Shown here piece after piece: positions 8,590 through 18,069 of a stretch of 64,000 nt of DNA. The notes beneath the pieces were generated by a model, which was not told the origin of the DNA, did no database searches, and saw only the letters and a program-made list of their open reading frames with translations. The position numbers were made by a program, and so were the translations under genes. Source of the stretch: an uncultured Sulfitobacter sp. (GTDB lineage Bacteria > Pseudomonadota > Alphaproteobacteria > Rhodobacterales > Rhodobacteraceae); NCBI GenBank assembly GCA_947501805.1, contig CANMXJ010000007.1:62001-126000 (forward strand). The letters run 5' to 3'. Every line of letters begins with the position of its first letter. Positions within the stretch are counted from its first letter, which is position 1.

Positions 8590-11521
8590 GCACCCGCTCC
8601 CCTTCAGGATCAAGAAACACCGGATTGCAGACCTCAACCTCCGTATCCAGCCCGCGCATATGATCCACCATGCGCACCACTTCGCCCATCCGCTCCGGCC
8701 CCCGAGACAGGAACCCCAGACCGATCATCCGCTCCAAGGCGGGCGAATAGGCAACAGAGGATATATGTCCCTGATGGTTCACCCGCACTGCATCAGCACC
8801 ACGCTCGAACAAATGCGCGCCACCGCTCAACTCGGCGTCCGCATCGACAGGCTTGAACCCAACCAGCTGCGGTCGTTCCTGATTAACCAAGCCCTTCCGC
8901 GCCGCCATAACCTTTCCCACGCAGTCCTTCTTGGTCGAAATCATCCGCTCCATACCAATGTCAAAGGCCGTTGCCCGCCCCTCAATCTCCGCATGCGTAA
9001 TGAAGCCCTTTTCGATCCGCAGCACATTCAGCGCTTCCATGCCGTATGGCCCGCCGCCCAGCGCCTCTGCCCGCGTCACAAGTGCGTCAAACAACGCCAC
9101 CCCATATCGCGCAGGTACCGCCAGTTCGTAAGCGTGCTCGCCCGAGAACGAAATCCGGAACAGCCGCCCCTGAACGCCACCGATGGATACTGCCCCACAG
9201 GCCATAAACGGCCAGCTTTCCCCATCAATCGCCTTGTCCAGCAACCCGTTCAACAACTCCCGCGCCTTCGGTCCGGCAATCGCAAACTGCGCCCATTGCT
9301 CCGTTACGGACGTAAACGCCACTTGCCATTCGGGATGCAGACATTGCGTCACAAACTCCAGATGCCGCATCACATTGCCAGCTGCCGCCGTGGTCGTGGT
9401 CATCACATAATGCTGCTCATCCAGCCGCGCACAGGTGCCGTCGTCCATCACATGCCCGTCCTCGCGCAGCATTAACCCGTAACGCACCCGTCCGACCTTC
9501 AGCGTGGAAAACATGTTGGTATAGACAAAATCCAACAGCTTGGCGGCATCAGGCCCCTGAATGTCAATCTTGCCCAGCGTCGAGACATCACACACCCCAA
9601 CGCTTTTGCGCACATAGCCAACCTCACGATCACAGCTTTCGCGCCACGTCGCCTCCCCCGCCTTCGGGAAATAGCTTGGCCGATACCACAACCCTGCCTC
9701 AATCATCGGAGCGCCCATCTCAACACTACGTTTATGAGATGTCGTCAAGCGCTCCGGCGCAAACCCGTGCCCCTGACCACCAGCCCCCATTGCCGCAATC
9801 GCCACCGGCACATACGGCGGGCGAAACGTCGTCGTCCCTGTCTCTGGTATGCCGCGCCCCGTCGCATCCGCCAAAATCGCCAAGGCCGCCACGTTCGAGC
9901 TCTTGCCCTGATCCGTCGCCATGCCCTGCGTCGTATAGCGTTTCATATGCTCGACGGACATAAAGTTCTCCACCGCAGCCTGCTTGATATCCTTCACCGA
10001 CACATCGTTCTGGAAATCCAGCCAAGCGCGTCCCTTGCCTGCCACAGCCCATAACGGTTCCATCCGGTACGCCGCATCCTCCGCCGCAAGCACGTCGACC
10101 TCCACAGCCCACTTGCCCAGCGCTTTCAACGCCGCCTTTCCCGCCGCAACGCCATCCGCCAAACACCCCGCCGTCGAAAACACCCCATTACACGCCCCCG
10201 CCACCGTCATATCCGGCACGGCACCTTCCGTCGGCACAAACGCCTGCAGATCCTCGCGCCACGTGGGCCGGCCGTTCATATGACAGGTCAAATGAACCGA
10301 AGGGTTCCAGCCCCCCGACATGGCCAGACAATCCACCTGCAAGGCCTCTTCCTCCCCCGAGGCCACGCGCACCGTAATACTCTCCAACGCCTTGCGCCCG
10401 CCGGAATTGCAGACCTGCGCCCCTTTGAAGACCTGCCCGTCAAAACCCTCGATAACCGCACCCGCGCGGCTATCAATCAACGCCACCACATGCACACCAG
10501 CTTTCACCAAATCCCGCGCCGTGCGATGCGCATCATCGTTGTTTCCAAACACCGCCACCCGTTTGCCGGGGCTCACGCCCCAACGGTTGAGATAGGCACG
10601 CACCGCACCCGCCGTCATAATCCCCGGCCGGTCATTATTCTGAAACGCCACAGGTCGTTCAATCGCCCCTGCCGCCAAAATCGAATGCTTCGCCGCTATC
10701 CGCCAGAAACACTCCAGCGGCGCACCACCCGACCGTCGCGAAGTATGCTGGTTCACCCTTTCAAGCGCCCCATACATCCTACCGTCATACGCCCCCGCAA
10801 CGGTCGTGCGCGACATCAACCGCACATTCTCCATCGCAGCCAGTTCCGCCACCACCGAGGCCGCCCAACCCGCCCCCGACTGATGCCCAACAGCTCCACT
10901 CTCAGCGTTCAACCGCCCGCCCATGAGACAATCCTCATCGGCCAAAATCACATCCGCACCCGCGCGCCCCGCCACCAAAGCCGCCATCAACCCAGCAGGC
11001 CCCGCGCCAATCACCAAAAGATCACAAAACGCAAAGGCCTTCTCATAGGCATCTTCATTGGCCTTGCCACTCAATGCGCCCAAGCCCGCCGCCTTGCGAA
11101 TAACCGGCTCGTAAATCGCCTCCCAAAACTTCTTCGGCCACATGAAGGTCTTGTAATAAAACCCCGCACCCAGAAACGGTGCCGCCAGATCATTCACCGC
11201 CATCACATCAAAATCCAGTGACGGCCAGGCGTTCTGGCTCTTCGCCACCAACCCATCATAAATTTCGGCTTGCGTGGCGCGCACATTCGGCTCCGCACCC
11301 GCACCTTTACCAACTGTGATCAGCGCATTCGGCTCTTCACTGCCCGCGCTCAAAACACCGCGTGGCCGGTGATATTTGAACGAGCGCCCCATCAAGGTCA
11401 CGCCATTGGCCAACAATGCCGAGGCCACCGTATCCCCCGCAAATCCGTCATAGCTGATACCATCAAAGGAAAACCGCACCCGCCGATTGCGGTCCACCAA
11501 CCCTTTGCCCGCAATCCTCAT
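8582..11521 (-). CDS. soxA: Sarcosine oxidase alpha subunit
   Basis: 979 aa, full length for the family. It has an N-terminal ferredoxin-like plug (SFKYHRPRGVLSAGSEEPN), a nucleotide-binding Rossmann motif near residues 168-200 (LLVIGAGPAGLMAALVAGRA), and a C-terminal GcvT-like domain from about residue 600. The complex oxidises sarcosine to glycine; the GcvT-like part hands the one-carbon unit to tetrahydrofolate and peroxide is formed. ATG 11521 overlaps the soxD stop by 4 bp (ATGA). Confidence 0.97.
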   Translation of the reverse strand: MRIAGKGLVDRNRRVRFSFDGISYDGFAGDTVASALLANGVTLMGRSFKYHRPRGVLSAGSEEPNALITVGKGAGAEPNVRATQAEIYDGLVAKSQNAWPSLDFDVMAVNDLAAPFLGAGFYYKTFMWPKKFWEAIYEPVIRKAAGLGALSGKANEDAYEKAFAFCDLLVIGAGPAGLMAALVAGRAGADVILADEDCLMGGRLNAESGAVGHQSGAGWAASVVAELAAMENVRLMSRTTVAGAYDGRMYGALERVNQHTSRRSGGAPLECFWRIAAKHSILAAGAIERPVAFQNNDRPGIMTAGAVRAYLNRWGVSPGKRVAVFGNNDDAHRTARDLVKAGVHVVALIDSRAGAVIEGFDGQVFKGAQVCNSGGRKALESITVRVASGEEEALQVDCLAMSGGWNPSVHLTCHMNGRPTWREDLQAFVPTEGAVPDMTVAGACNGVFSTAGCLADGVAAGKAALKALGKWAVEVDVLAAEDAAYRMEPLWAVAGKGRAWLDFQNDVSVKDIKQAAVENFMSVEHMKRYTTQGMATDQGKSSNVAALAILADATGRGIPETGTTTFRPPYVPVAIAAMGAGGQGHGFAPERLTTSHKRSVEMGAPMIEAGLWYRPSYFPKAGEATWRESCDREVGYVRKSVGVCDVSTLGKIDIQGPDAAKLLDFVYTNMFSTLKVGRVRYGLMLREDGHVMDDGTCARLDEQHYVMTTTTAAAGNVMRHLEFVTQCLHPEWQVAFTSVTEQWAQFAIAGPKARELLNGLLDKAIDGESWPFMACGAVSIGGVQGRLFRISFSGEHAYELAVPARYGVALFDALVTRAEALGGGPYGMEALNVLRIEKGFITHAEIEGRATAFDIGMERMISTKKDCVGKVMAARKGLVNQERPQLVGFKPVDADAELSGGAHLFERGADAVRVNHQGHISSVAYSPALERMIGLGFLSRGPERMGEVVRMVDHMRGLDTEVEVCNPVFLDPEGERVRG

Positions 11522-11799
11522 GACACGGCTCCCATGGTGCGCTTCACATCCGCCGCCAGCTTCACTCCCGATATTTCATGCGACACTGTATCCCGTGTCA
11601 CCACCAACCACGCGCCACAGCCCGCCTCATGCTGCCACAAATCCTGCGTTTCCCCCGCCGGATTGTCCCGCAAATGCAAATAGTCATCCCAGACCGCCAC
11701 ACCCGCATCTAAGTCAGGCCGCGCCAACATCACCGCCGCCCCTTGATAATAAAATTCCCGCCGCTCGCGCGGCCCACACAAAGGACATTCAATTCTCAC
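11518..11799 (-). CDS. soxD: Sarcosine oxidase delta subunit
   Basis: 93 aa. The zinc-binding delta subunit starts with MRIECPLCGPRERREFYY, providing CxxC. A further conserved stretch is LWQHEAGCGAWLVVTRDT, with His and Cys ligands. It lies between soxB and soxA with a 4-bp overlap into soxA, the standard soxBDAG order. Confidence 0.96.
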   Translation of the reverse strand: MRIECPLCGPRERREFYYQGAAVMLARPDLDAGVAVWDDYLHLRDNPAGETQDLWQHEAGCGAWLVVTRDTVSHEISGVKLAADVKRTMGAVS

Positions 11800-11873
11800 G
11801 CTACCCCCCAGACAAGGCGCTCACATCGCCCCTCTTTTTGGCCTTAAATATCGTCCGCACTCTCGTCACACGC

Positions 11874-13127
11874 CTAGTGCAGATTATGTTGCGATCCCGT
11901 CGCCTCTTCATCCATCAACCCGACACCCGTGCGGAAACGGTCCAACCGGAACGCCGCCGCAGCCGCGTGCCGTTCCCCCGTTGCCATCAAATGCGCAAAT
12001 GCATCACCCGACCCCGGCACCGCCTTGAACCCGCCGTAACACCAGCCGCAATTCACAAACAAACCTTCCGTCTCCGTCTTATCAATGATCGGCGATCCAT
12101 CCGGTGTCATATCCATGATCCCGCCCCAGCTTCGCAGCACCTTCGCCTTGCCGATCATCGGCATCAGGGTCATGCCCGCTTCCATCACATGTTCCATCAT
12201 CGGCATATTGCCGCGTGCCGCATAAGACGCATAGAAATCCAGATCCCCGCCAAAGACCAAGCCGCCCTTATCCGACTGGCTGATATAGAAGTGACCCATT
12301 CCGAAACTCACCACATGGTCAATCACCGGCTTTAACCCTTCGGTCACAAACGCCTGCAAGACATGGGATTCAATCGGAAGGCGCATCCCCGCCATCGCCG
12401 CCACTTGAGAGGAGCGTCCCGCAACCACCACCCCCACCTTCTTGGCCCGAATGGCGCCCCGCGTAGTCTGCACGCCTTTCACAATGCCATTCTCGATATC
12501 AATCCCCTTGACCTCGCACTGCTGGATCAGGTCAACGCCCCGCTGGTCCGCGCCGCGTGCATAGCCCCAAGCTACCGCATCATGTCGCGCCGTGCCCCCG
12601 CGGCGATGCAACAACCCGCCGTAAATCGGGAACCGCGTGTTTTCGAAATCCAGATAAGGCAGCGTCCGACGCACGCCTTCAACGCTCAGCAGTTCCGCAT
12701 CGTCACCCTGATTGATCATCATATTGCCACGCCGCGCAAAGGCATCGCGCTGCCCATCCGAATGACACAGCATCAAAACCCCCCGCTGGGACATCATCGC
12801 GTTGTAATTCAGGTCTTGCTCCAGCCCTTCCCACAATTTCAGCGAATGGGAATAAAACTGCGAATTACCCTCAAGCCCGTAATTCGCGCGCACAATCGTC
12901 GTGTTTCGCCCGACATTGCCACCGCCCAGATAGCCTTTCTCAAGCACGGCAATATTTGTCATTCCGTGCTTTTTGGCCAGATAATAGGCGGTGCTCAAAC
13001 CATGCCCGCCGCCACCAATGATAATCGCGTCATATTCAGCCTTCGGCTCGGGGTCACGCCAATGCGGCGACCAGCCCTTGTTGCCGGTCAAGCCTTCGCG
13101 CAACACGCGCAATCCCGAAAACCGCAT
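11874..13127 (-). CDS. soxB: Sarcosine oxidase beta subunit
   Basis: 417 aa catalytic subunit that oxidises the N-methyl C-N bond. An FAD-binding motif lies near residues 33-64 (YDAIIIGGGGHGLSTAYYLAKKHG, then VLEKG). The stretch from 174 to 190 (LLHRRGGTARHDAVAWGYA) has two histidines, one of which should carry the covalent FMN typical of the tetrameric enzyme. The C-terminal DAO-fold end contains NCGWCYGGFKAVPGSG. First gene of soxBDAG; soxD follows after about 74 bp. Confidence 0.97.
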   Translation of the reverse strand: MRFSGLRVLREGLTGNKGWSPHWRDPEPKAEYDAIIIGGGGHGLSTAYYLAKKHGMTNIAVLEKGYLGGGNVGRNTTIVRANYGLEGNSQFYSHSLKLWEGLEQDLNYNAMMSQRGVLMLCHSDGQRDAFARRGNMMINQGDDAELLSVEGVRRTLPYLDFENTRFPIYGGLLHRRGGTARHDAVAWGYARGADQRGVDLIQQCEVKGIDIENGIVKGVQTTRGAIRAKKVGVVVAGRSSQVAAMAGMRLPIESHVLQAFVTEGLKPVIDHVVSFGMGHFYISQSDKGGLVFGGDLDFYASYAARGNMPMMEHVMEAGMTLMPMIGKAKVLRSWGGIMDMTPDGSPIIDKTETEGLFVNCGWCYGGFKAVPGSGDAFAHLMATGERHAAAAAFRLDRFRTGVGLMDEEATGSQHNLH

Positions 13128-13221
13128 CTCTTAATCCCCCTGACGTACCATCCTATCCAAACAGGCACGGCAGAGAGTATCAACGGTTTTCTAAGCCCCG
13201 CTTACCTCAAAACGCACTGAA

Positions 13222-13977
13222 TCAAACCAGCGCCGCTGCCCCCAGCGCCTTCATAGCCGCGAGATACGGCCCCGGCCCATGGCTGATCCGCGCCACGCCT
13301 GCTTTCGCAAGTGCTGTGACTTCCGGCGCATCCCCCATGCGCATGACATTCAGCGGCAAGTCCTGACCCGCCGCAATCCCGCCAATCACATCCAGATCAC
13401 TCACCCCGGGCACAAACAAACCATCAGCCCCTGCCTCACGGTAGGCACGCGCACGTTCCAGAACCCGCACCGACAATTCAGACGCCGAAGCATCGTCCCC
13501 GCAAAAAAACACATCTGTACGCGCATTGATAAACAGCGATACACCTGCGTCCTCTGCCGCCTTGCGTATCGCCGCAATCCGCGCTGCCTGATCCGCAACA
13601 CTGTGCAGACCATCGCCACCAACGACACGATCCTCGAAGTTCAGCCCCACAATACCTGTCTTGATTAAACCGGTCACATTGCGGGCCACCACATCCGGCT
13701 CAACCGCATAACCTCCCTCGAAATCGACACTCACCGGCAGATCAACCGCACTAACAATCTGGTGTGCTACGGACAAAACCGCCTCCATTGGCAAAGCCTC
13801 TCCATCCGCAAAGCCCTGCGCTGCGGCCACCGACCAACTGCCCGTTGCCACCGCCTTGGCCCCCGCATCGGCCACAGCCTTGGCCGATCCCGCATCCCAG
13901 ATGTTCCACAACACCAGCGGCGTGCCTTTCACATGCAACGCTTTGAACGCCTCGCACTTGCTCACCTGATCCATCAT
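13222..13977 (-). CDS. Isocitrate lyase/PEP mutase superfamily protein
   Basis: 251 aa. A phosphoenolpyruvate mutase/2-methylisocitrate-lyase-type barrel: PLVLWNIWDAGSAKAV near the N-terminus, VDFEGGYA for metal binding, NFEDRV, then NARTDVFF. The KKCGH catalytic loop of true isocitrate lyase is absent, so it is not AceA. It is probably a carbon-carbon lyase or hydrolase acting on an oxaloacetate-like acid; the substrate is unknown. Its ATG overlaps the ada stop by 4 bp, so it is cotranscribed with ada. Confidence 0.85.
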   Translation of the reverse strand: MMDQVSKCEAFKALHVKGTPLVLWNIWDAGSAKAVADAGAKAVATGSWSVAAAQGFADGEALPMEAVLSVAHQIVSAVDLPVSVDFEGGYAVEPDVVARNVTGLIKTGIVGLNFEDRVVGGDGLHSVADQAARIAAIRKAAEDAGVSLFINARTDVFFCGDDASASELSVRVLERARAYREAGADGLFVPGVSDLDVIGGIAAGQDLPLNVMRMGDAPEVTALAKAGVARISHGPGPYLAAMKALGAAALV

Positions 13978-15041
13978 TTCCTTGCTCCCTTACGCGCAAA
14001 CCCGCGCTCCAATTCAATCAACGCCTGTTTGCGCCATAACCCGCCGCCATATCCCGTCAACGCCCCATCCGCGCCCAGCACACGGTGGCAGGGGATCACA
14101 ATCGCAATCGGATTCGCCCCGTTCGCCCGCGCCACGGCGCGCGTTGCATCGGGGCGTCCCATCATCCGCGCCACCTCGCCATAAGACCGTGTCTGACCCG
14201 CCGGAATGGTCCGCAACGTATCCCAGACCGCTTTGGTGAAATCCGTCCCCAAAGGCGCAAGCCGCGTGTCGAACTTGTCGCAGGCCCCCTCCATAAATGC
14301 GCCCATCTCGCGCTCGATCTGGTCTGTCGGCGCAAACCGTCCGAAGCCCAGCGATCCCTTCGCGTGGGCATACAACCGCTTTAACTCCGCAGGCAGCGCC
14401 TTTCGCTCGGTGAACTCCAACAAATGCAACGCGTGGGCATCACTGACCGCAATCATCATCCCCAGCTTGGTCTCAATCCAATCGGCACGAAGCAACGCAT
14501 CTTTCACAAACCGACCCGGTGCCAGCCCCAACCATTTGCCAAAGGCCGCGCGAAACGCCGCCGGACTATCATAAGACGCGTCCATCTGCGCATCTATCAC
14601 CCGTCCGCCGTCGGGCAGGGTCGCCGCCCCCAAGCGCAACCGCGTCAGCCGCGCCATTTCAAGGAAAGTCATGCCAAAGTGCCGCTTGAACGCCCGTCGC
14701 ACCGTCGACGGGTCCATGCCCAAAGCTGCAATATCGCTCTCCAGCCAGCGCCGCGCAGGCTCTGTATTCAACATCTCAAGCAATCGCGCGACTACCGGTT
14801 CCCCTTCTGCCTCCGGTGCCATCGGATGACAGCGCAGACAGGCGCGAAAACCCGCCTCGATACATCTGCCGATGGTGTCAAAGAAAACGCAGTTCTCGCG
14901 CTTGGGCTTGCGGGCCGGACAGGTCAACCTGCAAAACACACCTGTGGACGTCACGCCGACATAGGCCCGCCCGTCAAATCCGGCATCGCGGGCCAGCAAA
15001 GCGTCATACAGCGCATCGTCATCGGGTAAATCAAACATCAT
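13974..15041 (-). CDS. ada: Ada, methylphosphotriester/O6-methylguanine DNA methyltransferase and activator
   Basis: 355 aa. The N-terminal zinc domain has Cys37, Cys41, Cys68 and Cys71 (TGVFCRLTCPARKP and ACLRCHP); one cysteine accepts methyl from phosphotriesters. An AraC-type helix-turn-helix follows at about 85-180. The C-terminal O6-methylguanine methyltransferase has the acceptor motif PCHRV with Cys318. It repairs and senses alkylation damage. Two consecutive ATGs at 15041 and 15038 make the exact start uncertain. The next gene overlaps by 4 bp. Confidence 0.95.
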   Translation of the reverse strand: MMFDLPDDDALYDALLARDAGFDGRAYVGVTSTGVFCRLTCPARKPKRENCVFFDTIGRCIEAGFRACLRCHPMAPEAEGEPVVARLLEMLNTEPARRWLESDIAALGMDPSTVRRAFKRHFGMTFLEMARLTRLRLGAATLPDGGRVIDAQMDASYDSPAAFRAAFGKWLGLAPGRFVKDALLRADWIETKLGMMIAVSDAHALHLLEFTERKALPAELKRLYAHAKGSLGFGRFAPTDQIEREMGAFMEGACDKFDTRLAPLGTDFTKAVWDTLRTIPAGQTRSYGEVARMMGRPDATRAVARANGANPIAIVIPCHRVLGADGALTGYGGGLWRKQALIELERGFARKGARK

Positions 15042-15221
15042 GGAAACAGCATACCGACCGGCACCGCGCCTGTCCGCCCAAGATCGGGCGTCTATTCGGA
15101 TTTATCCCAAATCACAGGATCAGCACGCTAATTCCACGGCCATGCAAATTTCAGACCCGCTCTTGCGACGCTATCACCTCAAACTTCGCCGACCAAACGG
15201 AGCACGCGCGCCCACCCCGGG

Positions 15222-16272
15222 ATGACTCGAAAACTCGCCGCCATAATTGCGGCCGATGTAGTCGGTTATTCCCGCATGATCGCGCAGGACGAAGCAGCCA
15301 CGGTTGGCGCGCTGCAACGCTTGTGGGAAGAAGTCTTTGGTCCGGTCTCTGCGAATAACTCGGGCCCCATTGTCAAGAGCATGGACGACGGGTGACTGGT
15401 TGAGTTTGCCAGCACCGTGTCGGCTGTCAACGCAGCCCTACACGTGCAATGTCGCCTCCGGGATCATACTAGGATCAGTCTGCGCATCGGTGTCCATGAC
15501 GGCGGTATCATACGCGACGAACAGGATCTCTATAGCGACGGCATCAACATCGCCACGCGGCTGGAAAACCTCGCACCCGAAGGCGGTATCATGATCTCGG
15601 ATGCGGTTTACGCCAGCCTTGATGACACACTCTCGCCCTCGTCTGAGGCTACGGGTGCGCAGCCCCTTAACAACATCGCTCGGCCCGTCACCGCATGGGT
15701 GCGCGACCAGAACCGATACGCAGCTCAACCCGGCACCGTGCTGCAACACCCTTCTTCCGCCCTGCCCTTGCTTAACATCCGCCCCACCGGCAACAGCGAT
15801 ACCCGCGCTGAAGTCCAAGACGCAGCCGATACGCTCACGGCGGGCCTGGGCACCTATTTCGGCAGCATCAAATGGCTGCAAGCCAGGATCAACGGCAATG
15901 ACAGTGCGCCGGGCTGTCACCTGCGCCCCACGTTTCGCGCACAGGGTGAAAGGTAGCGGCTTGAGACCCGACTGCAAACGCTGACAGGCGACATCCTTTC
16001 GACCCACAAATCCGACAGTTCCTTGGATGAGGCGTTTGACTGCCAATGCTGTGATCCGCGATATCGCGGATCACAGCATTGGCAAGGATAAAGCGGCCGC
16101 CCTAGCGCATCTGGGTCGACTGGAAGAGGCGCGTGCCGTCAGGGCGCATTACCTGACGCTCGAGCCACACCGCACGCCGAAAATCTGCCAAGCCACAACT
16201 GACTATGGCGGCTGCGAAGGCGGCGCACGCTATTTCGAAGGGTTGCGATTGGCGGGGCTGCCCGACGGCTAA
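15222..16272 (+). pseudogene. Decayed class III adenylate/guanylate cyclase
   Basis: The frame opens with MTRKLAAIIAADVVGYSRMI, the hallmark start of alphaproteobacterial class III cyclases. An in-frame TGA at 15393 interrupts the DDG-x-LVEF catalytic segment, usually GDG(W/L/F)LVEF. The same frame resumes with ISLRIGVHDGGI, LYSDGINIATRLENLA and NIARPV, then PSSALPLLNIRP, matching the usual PSIAVLPF linker. A second in-frame stop, TAG, is at 15954. The final piece (AAALAHLGRLEEARAVRAHY to FEGLRLAGLPDG) is in another frame, and most of the expected middle and TPR region is missing. The gene is non-functional by two nonsense codons, a frameshift and a deletion. Confidence 0.88.
16043..16086. 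repeat. Perfect 44-bp palindrome without spacer
   Basis: Two 22-base arms, each the exact reverse complement of the other, meet at the centre GCGATATCGC with no loop bases. The left arm starts TGCCAATGCTGTGATC and the right arm ends GATCACAGCATTGGCA. Pairing stops abruptly on both sides (C at 16042, A at 16087). It lies inside the cyclase pseudogene, near where the frame changes and the middle of the gene is lost. Confidence 0.95.
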
Positions 16273-16286
16273 GCCCCGCCGCCAAC

Positions 16287-17717
16287 TTACAGCCCTTTGG
16301 CGCGATAACTTGCCGCGACTTTTTCGATCGACACCAGATAGGCGGCGGTGCGCAAATCGTCGACGTCATCGCGCCCGTGCCAGACATCCGCCATCGACTG
16401 ATACGCGGTCGACATCGTGTCATCGAGACCCGAACGCACCAGCTCGAGCTCGCCCGCGCCACGCAGGTATCGGTTCTTGAAATCCGGCGTCATTGACCAT
16501 GAATCCCCCAGATGCCGGTCCAGCCGCTCCAACTCGTCCACAATCAACTGGTGGCGGGATTCTTCCTGTCGGCGCCCCATCCGGCCAAACCGGATGTGAC
16601 TGAGGTTCTTGACCCACTCGAAATAGGATACCGTCACACCACCGGCATTGGCATACATATCCGGAATGATCACCGTACCCTTCTTGCGCAGGATGCCGTC
16701 TGCCCCGGATGTGACCGGACCATTTGCAGCCTCGATGATCAGCGGAGCTTTGATCCGGTCGGCATTTTCAAGGTTGATCACACCCTCAAGTGCTGCGGGA
16801 ATGAGGATATCACAATCCGCTTCCAGAAGTTTCGCGCCGTTGTCTTCGACCGTTACGCCGGGAAAGCCTGTAATCGTGCCATGCTTGCCGATCCATTCAT
16901 AGATCGCCTGCACGTCCAGCCCGCCCTCGTCATGTACCGCGCCGTCCCGCTCGATGATGGCCGTGATCTTGCAGCCGTCTTCCTCGCTGAGGAACTTGGC
17001 CGCGTGATAGCCCACGTTGCCCAGGCCCTGCACAATCACGCGCTTGTCTTTCAGGGTGCCTTTCAGCCCCGCCTTCTGAAGTCCCTGCTCGTCGCGGAAA
17101 AACGCATGCAGCGCATATTGCACGCCACGTCCCGTCGCTTCGGTGCGGCCCTGAATTCCGCCTGCATGTGTCGGTTTGCCCGTTACACAGGCCACGCCGT
17201 TGATGTCCGTGGTGTTCATGCGCTTGTACTGATCCGCAATCCACGCCATCTCCCGTTCGCCCGTGCCCATATCTGGCGCGGGTACGTTCTGGGCCGGATT
17301 GATCAGGTCGCGTTTAATCAATTCGTAGGCAAAGCGGCGCGTGATCAATTCCAGCTCGTGCTCGTCATATTCACGCGGATCAATGCGAAGCCCGCCTTTG
17401 GACCCGCCAAAGGGTGCTTCGACCAGGGCACATTTGTACGTCATCAAGGCGGCCAGTGCCTCCACCTCGTCCTGATTGACCCCCAAAGCATAGCGGATGC
17501 CCCCCTTCACCGGCTCCATATGTTCAGAGTGCACAGAGCGGTATCCGGTAAAGGTATGGATCTTGCCACGCAGGCGCACACCAAAACGCACCGTATAGGT
17601 GGCGTTGCATACCCTGATCTTTTCTTCCAACCCTGCGGGCAGGTCCATCAACGCCACGGCGCGGTTAAACATCAGATCTACGCTTTCGCGAAAGCTCGGC
17701 TCGTTGGAAGGCTGCAT
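16287..17717 (-). CDS. gdhA: Glu/Leu/Phe/Val dehydrogenase, probable glutamate dehydrogenase
   Basis: 476 aa from ATG 17717, with GGAG 7 bases upstream; a longer frame to 17744 has no such site. The substrate domain shows VKGGIRYALGVNQDEVEALA, MTYKCALVEAPFGGSKGG and the catalytic-region PAPDMGTGEREMAW. The NAD(P) domain starts at about 225 (VIVQGLGNVGYHAAKF). Another key stretch is DMYANAGGVTVSYFEW. It interconverts glutamate with 2-oxoglutarate and ammonium. Cofactor preference cannot be read from sequence alone. Confidence 0.92.
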   Translation of the reverse strand: MQPSNEPSFRESVDLMFNRAVALMDLPAGLEEKIRVCNATYTVRFGVRLRGKIHTFTGYRSVHSEHMEPVKGGIRYALGVNQDEVEALAALMTYKCALVEAPFGGSKGGLRIDPREYDEHELELITRRFAYELIKRDLINPAQNVPAPDMGTGEREMAWIADQYKRMNTTDINGVACVTGKPTHAGGIQGRTEATGRGVQYALHAFFRDEQGLQKAGLKGTLKDKRVIVQGLGNVGYHAAKFLSEEDGCKITAIIERDGAVHDEGGLDVQAIYEWIGKHGTITGFPGVTVEDNGAKLLEADCDILIPAALEGVINLENADRIKAPLIIEAANGPVTSGADGILRKKGTVIIPDMYANAGGVTVSYFEWVKNLSHIRFGRMGRRQEESRHQLIVDELERLDRHLGDSWSMTPDFKNRYLRGAGELELVRSGLDDTMSTAYQSMADVWHGRDDVDDLRTAAYLVSIEKVAASYRAKGL

Positions 17718-18069
17718 CGTGTTCTCCAGTTCAGTGGCAGTCAAAAGCGCGCCAAAACGACTCAGCGCGCAGCAGGTGTTTCGGCGGTTACCCTAGCCTC
17801 TCAAGTAGCAAGCGGCGACTTTATTCATCGTTAACACCACCACTTTGCAGGGCGATTAAGATTCGCCTCTTTTTTTTGCGACTGTTCACATCCGCGAAAC
17901 GGTCGCCCCTTCCGCGCCTTATTGCGGACAAATGACCACCTAAAAAGCCCATATTTGCCAATGCTTTGCCCCATTTCCGCCATGATCCTTCGTCACAAAG
18001 ATAAGACGGTAAAGTCCGCCCACGAACTGGGATGCCCCTCAACGGGGATGGCTGGAAAGGTTAACGAAG
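17718..18069. other. Divergent intergenic region between gdhA and the Tad-like genes
   Basis: 352 bp with no supportable ORF on either strand. It must carry promoters for gdhA (left) and the tadG-like operon (right). It contains a pyrimidine tract with eight T near 17870 and a small CCCC/GGGG hairpin just before the tadG-like gene. The ribosome binding site AAAGG lies about 9 bases before ATG 18070. No promoter could be assigned with confidence. Confidence 0.45.

Noticed and set aside
13222..13977. Isocitrate lyase (AceA)
   Set aside because: Only 251 aa and lacks the KKCGH catalytic loop; it belongs to the wider PEP-mutase superfamily.
15889..16074. Small minus-strand open frame starting with IRDIADHSIG
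   Set aside because: It exists because the 44-bp palindrome reads the same on both strands; otherwise antisense to the pseudogene.
16512..17834. 440-codon open frame on the plus strand
   Set aside because: Antisense to glutamate dehydrogenase; no family resemblance.
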